64,000 bases of DNA from Plantactinospora sp039889035 (lineage in GTDB: Bacteria > Actinomycetota > Actinomycetes > Mycobacteriales > Micromonosporaceae): the NCBI GenBank assembly GCA_039889035.1, contig JBDQQY010000036.1, forward strand, positions 1 through 64,000, given 5' to 3'. This document shows, piece by piece, positions 43,058 to 50,356 of this stretch (the first letter of the stretch is position 1; each line of letters begins with the position of its first letter). Under the pieces are notes generated by a model. It was not told the origin of the DNA. It did not search any database and worked only from the letters and a program-made list of their open reading frames with translations. Made by a program: the position numbers and the translations under genes.

Positions 43058-44098
43058 ATGCGGGTCGGGATCATCGGATGCGGCACGATCGCGCGCAACC
43101 ACGTCGCCGCGCTGCGCGGCATGGCAGACGTCGACCTCGCCGCCGTGGCCGACGTCGACGCCGGGCGGGCCCGAGCGTTCGCCGCCGAGCACGACATCGC
43201 GCACGCGTACGACGACGCAGAGCGGATGCTCGCCTCGGGGCTCGACGCCGTGACCGTCTGCACGCCGCACGCGGCGCACGAGGCCGGCGTGCTCGCGGCC
43301 GCCCACCACGGCACCCACGTGCTCTGCGAGAAGCCCATCGCCACCACGCTCGCCCAGGCCCGCCGGATGGTCGCCGCGACGGCGGCCGCAGGCGTGCGCT
43401 TCGGAGTACTGTTCCAGCGCCGGTTCTGGCCGGCCGCGGCCGGGGTGCGGGCGGCAATCGACGACGGCCGGCTCGGCCTGCCGGTCTGCGGCGGCATCGT
43501 GGCGAGGTTCAACCGCGACGCCGACTACTACGCCGAGCCGTGGCGGGGCACGTGGGCGACCGAGGGTGGCGGTGTGCTGATGACGCAGGCCGTCCACCAC
43601 GTCGACCTTCTGCAGTGGTACATGGGACGGGCGGTCCGGGTCACCGGCCGCTGCGCGACGCTGGTCCATCGGGGAATCATCGAGGTCGAGGACACCGTCG
43701 GGGCCGTCGTCGAGTTCGCCTCGGGCGGCATCGCGACGATCAGCGCGGGCACGACGTTCCGGCCCGGCCTCGGCGCCCAGGTCTGGCTGAGTGACGGCAA
43801 CGGCCGTACCGCCAGCGTGATGGAGTATCCCGAGGGCGTCGGCTACCTGGACCTGTCGACCGTGCCGGGCCAGAAGGCGGCCGCCGACAGGCCCCGACCC
43901 GGTGCGCTCCCCGACCTGCCGCTTGGCCGGATCCACGACCACCTCGTGCCCTACCACGCCAGGCAGGTCCGGGACTTCGTTGACGCGATCCGCGAAAACC
44001 GGGAGCCGGCGGTCACTGGGCGCGAGGCGATGCTGTCACTGGAGATCGTCGACGCCATATACACCTCGTCGCGTACTGGCCGGCCAGTGGAGCTCTGA
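43058..44098 (+). CDS. Gfo/Idh/MocA-family oxidoreductase
   Basis: A 346-residue NAD(P)-dependent oxidoreductase. The Rossmann start is MRVGIIGCGTIARNHVAALR, followed by TVCTPHAAHEAGVLAA and CEKPIATTLAQARRM, the EKP motif with the catalytic Lys. GGGVLMTQAVHHVDLLQWYM contains the Asp/His pair of sugar and inositol dehydrogenases in this family. It is likely co-transcribed with the dehydroquinase gene 25 bp upstream (GGAGGAG ahead of the ATG). A role in oxidizing a cyclitol-like compound such as quinate, or an intermediate, is plausible. Confidence 0.9.
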   Translation: MRVGIIGCGTIARNHVAALRGMADVDLAAVADVDAGRARAFAAEHDIAHAYDDAERMLASGLDAVTVCTPHAAHEAGVLAAAHHGTHVLCEKPIATTLAQARRMVAATAAAGVRFGVLFQRRFWPAAAGVRAAIDDGRLGLPVCGGIVARFNRDADYYAEPWRGTWATEGGGVLMTQAVHHVDLLQWYMGRAVRVTGRCATLVHRGIIEVEDTVGAVVEFASGGIATISAGTTFRPGLGAQVWLSDGNGRTASVMEYPEGVGYLDLSTVPGQKAAADRPRPGALPDLPLGRIHDHLVPYHARQVRDFVDAIRENREPAVTGREAMLSLEIVDAIYTSSRTGRPVEL

Positions 44099-44367
44099 CC
44101 GGTCCGAGTCGCCGGAGGCTATTGACTTTGGCGAGCGCGGATGACTAACTAACGTACCAGTTCGTATAACTGCGGAGGCGCGCCTCGCCGCGCCGGTTCG
44201 TGGACCGCCACGGGAAACTCCGCCGCGGGCACGTACTCCGTGCGCGGTGCGGGCGGGGGCGGGTGTCGCGGGTGTGCCGGCGGTACCGGCGCGTCGCGGG
44301 CCGGAGGCGCCGTGCGGGGAGGTGATGGATTGTGCGCGACGGCGGCGGGCAGCCATCGCGCGCCGGG

Positions 44368-45189
44368 TCAGCCGGCTGCCTCGAACGGGTGGGTGAAGCC
44401 GCGTTCGGACAGTTGCCGCGCCATCGTCTTCAGGTCGCCCGCGAACTCTGCGACCTTCGCCTCCGTGAAACGCACGCTGGGTCCGCTCAGGCCCAGCGCG
44501 GCGATGACGGTGCCGGAGCGGCCCAGGATCGGGGCGGCTACCGCGGAGAGGCCGTCCTCCCGCTCGCCGTGGCTCTCGGCGTATCCCTGCTCGGCGGCCT
44601 GGTCGATCCACTCGCGGAGCCGTTTGACGTGTCCGGGTCCGTACGGCGACCGGCGGGCGATGCGTTCGAGCAGGCCCGGGCTGGCGTCCTGGAGCAGGAC
44701 CTTCGCCGAGGCGCCCGCCCACATTGGCAGTTCGTCGCCGACGTGCACCACGTGGCGCAGCGGTTGTGGACCCTCCTGCTGTGCGATACAGACCCGGTAG
44801 ATGTCCCGGGGGACGTAGACGTTGACCGTCTCCCGCCGCCGGGCGGCGAGTTCGCGCATGCTGCGCTGGGTGTCCGGGGGAAGTTCCCAGGTCCGCTGGG
44901 CGAGGTGGGCCCAGCGCCACAGCCCCGGCCCGGCCATGTAGCCGTTGGCCGTCGCCCAGAGCAGCCCGCTCTGCTCGAGGGTGGAGGCCATGCGGAGCAC
45001 CGTGGTCTTCGCGAGACCGGTCGCCTCCACGATCTCGCGGATGGAGATCGTGGGCCGGTCCTCGGTGAGCAGGCCAAGGATGTCGAGCGCCCGCTGGACG
45101 CTGCGTACGCCCTGATTGTCGGGGGTTTCCGCCGGCTGCGCCTGGCTGGCGGGAACCGTTCGCTCCACGGGCTGCTCCTTTGCGGTCAT
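44368..45189 (-). CDS. IclR-family transcriptional regulator
   Basis: A 273-residue regulator with an N-terminal winged helix (VRSVQRALDILGLLTEDRPT, ISIREIVEATGLAKTTVLRM) and a GAF-like effector domain (LPMWAGASAKVLLQ, GYAESHGEREDGLSAVAAPI). IclR-type proteins such as PcaR, PobR and QuiR-like regulators sense aromatic or hydroxy acids in catabolic clusters. The ATG at 45189 follows GGAGAGGC. It is divergent from the TRAP transporter operon with a 336-bp gap, and candidate palindromes at 45389-45426 lie closer to the TRAP genes. It is the most likely regulator of the island. The 44099-44367 gap downstream contains no gene. Confidence 0.92.
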   Translation of the reverse strand: MTAKEQPVERTVPASQAQPAETPDNQGVRSVQRALDILGLLTEDRPTISIREIVEATGLAKTTVLRMASTLEQSGLLWATANGYMAGPGLWRWAHLAQRTWELPPDTQRSMRELAARRRETVNVYVPRDIYRVCIAQQEGPQPLRHVVHVGDELPMWAGASAKVLLQDASPGLLERIARRSPYGPGHVKRLREWIDQAAEQGYAESHGEREDGLSAVAAPILGRSGTVIAALGLSGPSVRFTEAKVAEFAGDLKTMARQLSERGFTHPFEAAG

Positions 45190-45388
45190 GCCTCTCCTCG
45201 TGCCCGGGTGGATCGTACCCACTCCGTGGTCGGTTCGTACTTCGCCGCGGTCCGGTCCGCGCGATGCCGGCGGCCCGACCCTGGCCCGCCGGCTCCGGCA
45301 CAACGGCCGGGCACCCCGGTTAACCCATCCGTAACGTTCCGGACTCAACCACTTGCCAAGACCCCCGACTGACCGTACGTTACAGCCA

Positions 45389-45426
45389 GTCCACGGTGTG
45401 GACCAACTGATCCGGCTGGTGGTCCA
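45389..45426. promoter_or_regulatory. Palindromes upstream of TRAP operon
   Basis: GTCCAC (45389-45394), GGT, GTGGAC (45398-45403) is a perfect inverted repeat. It runs into TGGACCA (45399-45405), which has its complement TGGTCCA at 45420-45426. The same TGGTCCA/TGGACCA words occur before the ThuA and aldehyde dehydrogenase genes. These sites lie in the 336-bp gap between the divergent IclR and TRAP genes (45190-45525); nothing else is visible there. Confidence 0.5.
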
Positions 45427-45525
45427 TCGTCCCGAGTCGAGAGCGAGGTCCAGCGTGACGACACGAATCCCGCCGCCGCTGCCGGGCGCCGGCACCGTGC
45501 CAATCCCCTGGGGAGAGCGACACCC

Positions 45526-46095
45526 ATGACCGCAGAGCAGGAGCCCGAGACAGTGGCCGAGGCCGCGGCCGCTCCCACCGGCGATCCGGCCCCCATCAGG
45601 CGGGAACCGGCGGTGCTGCGGGTCTGGGCCAGCGCCGAACTCGCCATCGCCTGCGCGGCGCTGGCTGTGCTCTTCCTGAGCGTGCTGTGGCAGGTCGTCA
45701 GCAGGTTCGTGCCGGTGCTCAACTGGCCCGGCGTAGGGGAGCTGGCCGGCTACTCCCTCATCGTCATGACGTTCATCATGGTCGGCTACCTCATCGGCAA
45801 CAACGGCCACATCGCCATCCAGATCATCGACTACATCGTCAGGGGAAGGGCGCTGGTCGCCGTGAAGGCGGTTTCGGCACTCTGCACGGCGGTGATCTGC
45901 GCCCTGCTCGTCTGGGAGGCGTACGCGCTCATCCGCGCCTACCCGACCCGCCGGACCGCGGCCCTGGGAGTGCCGATCTGGACGCTCTACCTGGTCCCGC
46001 TGCTCGGCTTCACCTCCGGAGCGGTACGCGCCGTGGTGCGGATCTTCACCGCCAACGAGCCCGACACCGTCTTCAACGCGGCGGAGGCACGATGA
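45526..46095 (+). CDS. dctQ: TRAP transporter small permease
   Basis: A 189-residue membrane protein with four helices (about 33-58, 72-92, 111-131 and 153-173), the DctQ size and plan, with NWPGVGELAGYSLIVMTFIM in the second helix and GHIAIQIIDYIV in the loop. A 25-residue polar N terminus precedes it. It forms the transporter with DctM and DctP. The stop overlaps the start of dctM by four bases. Confidence 0.92.
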   Translation: MTAEQEPETVAEAAAAPTGDPAPIRREPAVLRVWASAELAIACAALAVLFLSVLWQVVSRFVPVLNWPGVGELAGYSLIVMTFIMVGYLIGNNGHIAIQIIDYIVRGRALVAVKAVSALCTAVICALLVWEAYALIRAYPTRRTAALGVPIWTLYLVPLLGFTSGAVRAVVRIFTANEPDTVFNAAEAR

Positions 46096-47372
46096 TCCTC
46101 GAGTTGTGGATGGTCGGCGTCGCCATCGCCGTCCTGTTGCTCATCCGGGTGCCGGTGGGACTGGCGTTCATCGGCCCGAGTCTCTGGTGGGCACTGGCGG
46201 ACGGCAGTTCAAGCGGCTTCGCGCTGAAGACCACCTTCGACGGGCTAAACAGCTTCCCGCTGCTGGCCGTACCGCTCTTCATCCTGGTCGGGGTGCTGGC
46301 CAACCGGCTCGGCATCGCCGACCGGCTCTACGAGTTCTGCCTGGCCTCGCTCTCACGGCTCCGGGGCAACCTCGCGTACGTGAACGTCGGATCCGCCGTC
46401 GGGTTCTCCTGGATGAGCGGGTCGGCGCTCGCCGACGTCGCCGGCCTCGGGAAGATCCAGATCCCGCAGATGGTCAAGGCCGGCTACCCGTACGGTTTCG
46501 CCACCGGCCTGACCGCCTCATCGTCGCTTATCAGCCCGGTCATGCCGCCGAGCATCCCGGCGGTCATCTACGCCGCGACCGCCACGGTCTCCACCGGCGC
46601 CCTGTTCGCAGCGTCGGTAACCCCGGCGTTCCTGATGGCACTGGGGCTCGTGGTCTACGTGTTCATCTGGACCTGGCGCCGCCCCGACCTCACGTCGGTG
46701 CCGTTCGACCGGCACCGCCTCGCCAAGGCCACGGTCGGGGCGACAGGGCCGGTCCTCACCCCGGTCCTACTGCTCGGCGGCATCCTCTCCGGGACCTTCA
46801 CCCCCACCGAGGCGGCGTCGGTGGCCGTGCTCTACATGCTGATCCTGGGTGTGTTCTACCGGAAACTCACGCCACGGGTCGTCGTGCAGTCACTGCGAGA
46901 GACCGCGGCCATCACCGGCGGCATCGCGCTGATTCTCGGCGCGGCGGCGCTGCTGGGCCTGATCCTCACCCGCGCCCACGTGTCGCGCAACGTCGCGGAG
47001 TTCCTGACCTCGGTCTCGGAGAACCCGATCATCTTCATGATCCTTGTCAACCTCATCCTGCTCATCCTCGGCGCGCTGATCGACGCCACCGCCGTCATCC
47101 TGGTGACGGTCCCCGTTCTGCTGCCCATCGCGATCGATCTCGGCGTCGACCCGATCTACTTCGGCGTCGTCATGATCATCAACCTGATGCTCGGCCTGCT
47201 GACACCCCCGGTCGGCAGCGTCCTGTACATCACCAGTTCGGTCACGGGCAAGCCGGTCGACGTGGTCTTCCGCGGCATCGCCCCGTTCCTCATCCCGTTG
47301 CTCGCCGTACTCATCCTGATCACCGCCTTCCCCGGCATCTCGCTGTGGCTTCCCGGAGTACTCGGCTTCTGA
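46092..47372 (+). CDS. dctM: TRAP transporter large permease
   Basis: A 426-residue membrane protein with about 12 helices. PLFILVGVLANRLGIADRLY, WMSGSALADVAGLGKIQIPQ, GLTASSSLISPVMPPSIPAV and GTFTPTEAASVAVLYMLILG are DctM hallmarks, the latter being the second Na-site/substrate scaffold. It carries out Na+-coupled uptake of a carboxylate delivered by DctP. The ATG overlaps dctQ by four bases. Confidence 0.95.
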   Translation: MILELWMVGVAIAVLLLIRVPVGLAFIGPSLWWALADGSSSGFALKTTFDGLNSFPLLAVPLFILVGVLANRLGIADRLYEFCLASLSRLRGNLAYVNVGSAVGFSWMSGSALADVAGLGKIQIPQMVKAGYPYGFATGLTASSSLISPVMPPSIPAVIYAATATVSTGALFAASVTPAFLMALGLVVYVFIWTWRRPDLTSVPFDRHRLAKATVGATGPVLTPVLLLGGILSGTFTPTEAASVAVLYMLILGVFYRKLTPRVVVQSLRETAAITGGIALILGAAALLGLILTRAHVSRNVAEFLTSVSENPIIFMILVNLILLILGALIDATAVILVTVPVLLPIAIDLGVDPIYFGVVMIINLMLGLLTPPVGSVLYITSSVTGKPVDVVFRGIAPFLIPLLAVLILITAFPGISLWLPGVLGF

Positions 47373-47434
47373 CCCGGAGAGCTGCCCGTCACCCCGCCCA
47401 GCCGTCACCGTTTCGAGAGAAGAGGGAAAAACCC

Positions 47435-48469
47435 ATGGCCAAGCAGCAGACCGGGTGGCGTCGCATCACCGCGGCGCTCGCCCTCACCGTGCCCATCGTG
47501 CTTGCCGCCGGATGCTCGACCGCGAGCAACGCCCCGGCCGGCGACGGTGAGAACCCCCGACTGTCTCTCAAGATCGGCAGCTCGCAGCCCGAGACCCAGC
47601 CGAACTTCTACTGCGGCATGAAGCTCCTCAAGGAGCGGGTCGAGGCGCAGAACCTCAACCTGACGCTGGACCTCTTCCCCAACAGCCAGCTCGGCCCCGA
47701 CGCCGAGCGCTTCTCCAGCGTGCAGAGCGGTGACGTCGACATCGACCTGCAGGGCGGCTCGGCCATGTCGACCGCGTTTCCCAAGATCGCGGTACTCGAC
47801 GCCGCGTACGCGTTCAACGACATCGACCACTTCTTCCGCTGGGTCGACTCCAACGGGCAGCAGTTCTTCAGCGAGTTCAGCGAGGCGACCGACACCACGA
47901 TCGTCGACGCGTGGTACTTCGGGATGCGCACCTTCACCGCGACCGCCCCGATCCGCACCCCCGCTGACCTGGCGAAGCTGAAGATTCGCTTCCCGAACAC
48001 GCCACAGTTCCTCGCCAACGCCGAGGCGATGGGCGCCAACGCCGTCGCCGTCGCGGTCGAGGAGCTCTACCTCGCCCTGCAACAGGGCATCGCCCAGGGT
48101 CAGGAGAACCCGATCGTGGCGACGCACGCGCAGAAGTTCGACGAGGTCCTCAAGGTGGCGAGCCTGACCAACCACCAGGTGGGTACGCACTACGTGGTCG
48201 TGTCGGACAAGACGCTCGACAAGATGAGCCAGCAGCAGAAGGACGCCCTCTTCAAGGCGGTCCGGGAGATCCGCGCCGAAAACCGCAAGTGCGTCGACGA
48301 CGAGACCGAGAAGGTCCTCGACGGCTGGCGCGCCGACCCGGCCCACACCGTCGTGGAGATCGACCAGGTGGACCGGCAGGCCTTCATCACGAAGGCGGAG
48401 GCGTACTTCAAGAGCCACTTCACCGGCGAGAACCTGGCCCTCTACGAGAGCCTGCGCGCGTCCGCCTGA
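47435..48469 (+). CDS. dctP: TRAP solute-binding lipoprotein
   Basis: A 344-residue binding protein. The signal ends in LAAGC, a lipobox, so it is anchored on the outer membrane face as expected in a Gram-positive. The mature part follows the DctP family: LSLKIGSSQPETQPNFYCGM, LDLFPNSQLGPDAERFSSVQ, WYFGMRTFTATAPIRTPADL with the ligand-binding Arg region FGMR, KIRFPNTPQFL with the carboxylate-binding Arg, and QGQENPIVATHAQKF. This indicates an organic acid ligand; in this context quinate or shikimate is a guess. It is 62 bp behind dctM in the same operon, and AGAGGGAA precedes the ATG. Confidence 0.93.
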   Translation: MAKQQTGWRRITAALALTVPIVLAAGCSTASNAPAGDGENPRLSLKIGSSQPETQPNFYCGMKLLKERVEAQNLNLTLDLFPNSQLGPDAERFSSVQSGDVDIDLQGGSAMSTAFPKIAVLDAAYAFNDIDHFFRWVDSNGQQFFSEFSEATDTTIVDAWYFGMRTFTATAPIRTPADLAKLKIRFPNTPQFLANAEAMGANAVAVAVEELYLALQQGIAQGQENPIVATHAQKFDEVLKVASLTNHQVGTHYVVVSDKTLDKMSQQQKDALFKAVREIRAENRKCVDDETEKVLDGWRADPAHTVVEIDQVDRQAFITKAEAYFKSHFTGENLALYESLRASA

Positions 48470-48592
48470 CCCCACCGCTCGCGAGAGTCCGGCCCTGGAC
48501 CCCCGCGAGCCACCGGCCCTGCTGTGGCCGACGGGGTCGGGTAGCTATCCGGTGGCGACGAGAGGTCGCGACGACCTTACTGAGGAGCGACG

Positions 48593-49468
48593 TTGGCTCG
48601 GTCCGACCTTCCGTCCGTCCTTGTCGGACTGATCGGCGAGGGTATTCAGCGGTCCCACTCCCCGCTGCTGCACCAACGCGAGGCCGACCGGCAAGGCGTC
48701 CGACTCATCTACAAGGTCATCGACGCGACCGAGCACCGCCTGGTCGCCGGCGACCTGCCCGATCTCCTCCGCTGGGCGCGGCGGCTCGGGTACCGGGGGC
48801 TCAACGTCACACACCCGTTCAAGCAGGAGATCGTCGCCCACCTGGACGAGATGTCGGACGAGGCCCGGCTGCTCGGTGCCGTCAACACCCTGGTGTTCGA
48901 GGAGGGACGCACCGTCGGCTACAACACGGACCTCTCCGGCTTCGAGCGGAGCTTCCGGCTGAGTTTCGCCAGCGTCCCCCGGCAGCGGGTCGTCCAGATC
49001 GGGGCCGGCGGTGCGGGGGTGGCGGTGGCACACGCTCTGCTCCGGCTCGGAGTACGGCAGCTCACGCTCTTCGACCTCACCACGACCAAGGCGGTGCGGC
49101 TGGCGGAGATACTCGCCGACGAGTTCGGCCGGGACCGCGTCACCACGGGCGGGACCGGAGAGGTGTCCGCCGCGCTCGCGGGCGCAGACGGCCTTGTCAA
49201 CGCCACTCCGATCGGGATGGCCCAGCATCCCGGTACACCGGTGCGGGTGTCCGACCTCCGCCCGGACCTATGGGTCGCCGACATCGTGTACCGGCCGGCC
49301 GAGACGCCGCTGCTACAGGCCGCGCGCTCCGTCGGCGCGTCGACCCTGCCCGGCGGGGGCATGAGCGTCTACCAGGCGGTCGCGGCGTATGAGCACTTCA
49401 CAGGCCGCACCGCGGACGCCGACGCGATGCTCGCGGACTCGGCCGAGCTGTTGGCCTCGGGATTCTGA
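48593..49468 (+). CDS. Shikimate/quinate 5-dehydrogenase
   Basis: A 291-residue enzyme of the AroE fold. The substrate region shows IQRSHSPLLHQREADRQGVR (SxS motif with Ser/His/Ser), catalytic Lys77 in NVTHPFKQ, and Asn/Asp in GAVNTL and GYNTDLSGF. The cofactor loop GAGGAGVAVAHALLR is followed by LTLFDLTTTKA, where Asp at the end of beta-2 in place of the NRT arginine motif favours NAD+ over NADP+, as in quinate/shikimate dehydrogenases of catabolism (YdiB/QuiB type). The TTG start at 48593 has GAGGAG upstream; no ATG or GTG fits. The gene follows the TRAP operon by 123 bp. Confidence 0.92.
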   Translation: MARSDLPSVLVGLIGEGIQRSHSPLLHQREADRQGVRLIYKVIDATEHRLVAGDLPDLLRWARRLGYRGLNVTHPFKQEIVAHLDEMSDEARLLGAVNTLVFEEGRTVGYNTDLSGFERSFRLSFASVPRQRVVQIGAGGAGVAVAHALLRLGVRQLTLFDLTTTKAVRLAEILADEFGRDRVTTGGTGEVSAALAGADGLVNATPIGMAQHPGTPVRVSDLRPDLWVADIVYRPAETPLLQAARSVGASTLPGGGMSVYQAVAAYEHFTGRTADADAMLADSAELLASGF

Positions 49469-49514
49469 CGCCGTGCCAGCCGGTACCCGCGACCGCCGTG
49501 GCCCCGTCCCGGGG

Positions 49515-50159
49515 TCAACGGCTGGTGAGGTGGTCCAATACGACGTCGCCAAGCATCTTCCGGTAGTGGCCACGGCGTGCCGGATCGAGCATGTCGCGCT
49601 CGAAGATCGCCTTGAAGGTGTAGCGGTTGGCAGTCCGGAACACGCAGAACGCGCTGATCAGCATATGGATGTCGACCGGATCGATGCCGTCGCGGAACCG
49701 CCCGTCCACGCGGCCGCGCTCCAGGATCCGCGCCAGTACGTCGAGGGCGGGGCTCGCGAGGCCCCGCAGCATCGCCGACCCGGCGAGGTGTTCGGCCCGG
49801 TGGATGTTCTCGATGCTGACGAGCCGGATGAAGTCGGGATGGGCCTCGTGGTGGTCGAAGGTCAGTGCGGTGAGCTGCCGGATCGCCTCGGCGGGATCGA
49901 GGTGCTCGACGTCGAGTTCCTGCTCCAGCGCCCGGATACGCAAGTAGGCGCGTTCGAGGACGGCGACGTAGAGCTGCTGCTTCCCGCCGAAGTAGTAGTA
50001 GATCATCCGCTTCGTGGTGCGGGTCTTCGCCGCGATTTCGTCGACGCGGGCTCCGCTGTAACCTTTGTCGGCGAACTCCTCCGTGGCGACCGCGATGATC
50101 TCGGACCGGGTGTGATCGGCGTCGCGTGTGGGCGGCGCCGTCACGAGTTGCTTGCCCAC
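49515..50159 (-). CDS. TetR-family transcriptional regulator
   Basis: A 214-residue regulator. The helix-turn-helix is IIAVATEEFADKGYSGARVD, then EIAAKTRTTKRMIYYYFGGK. The C-terminal region (ALTFDHHEAHPDFIRLVSIE, NIHRAEHL) fits the TetR_C group near PsrA/Rv-type regulators. The GTG at 50159 has AGGAGG upstream. It is divergent from the QuiC-like gene, with a dyad at 50238-50253, so it very likely controls that gene and perhaps itself. Confidence 0.92.
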   Translation of the reverse strand: MGKQLVTAPPTRDADHTRSEIIAVATEEFADKGYSGARVDEIAAKTRTTKRMIYYYFGGKQQLYVAVLERAYLRIRALEQELDVEHLDPAEAIRQLTALTFDHHEAHPDFIRLVSIENIHRAEHLAGSAMLRGLASPALDVLARILERGRVDGRFRDGIDPVDIHMLISAFCVFRTANRYTFKAIFERDMLDPARRGHYRKMLGDVVLDHLTSR

Positions 50160-50237
50160 CGCACCTCCTTCTCCTATCGAGAGCACTGTAGGTCATCGGC
50201 CGGACCCTTCCGGCGATCACGATCTCTGAGTATAAGT

Positions 50238-50253
50238 AACCATCTAGTACGTT
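50238..50253. promoter_or_regulatory. Dyad between TetR and QuiC-like genes
   Basis: AAC-CAT-CTAG-TAC-GTT is symmetric at its ends and centre (AAC/GTT, CTAG) with a mismatched middle. It lies in the divergent promoter region and contains the only AT-rich tract there. Candidate TetR operator. Confidence 0.4.
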
Positions 50254-50356
50254 CATTGCTGGCGCTCGCAGCAGCCAGGAACTCCGGCGCGCGCGTCGGC
50301 TACCGCACCCGTCACCGCCTCGGGTCGAGACGGTGACGGCGGGAGGCGAGGGAGCT

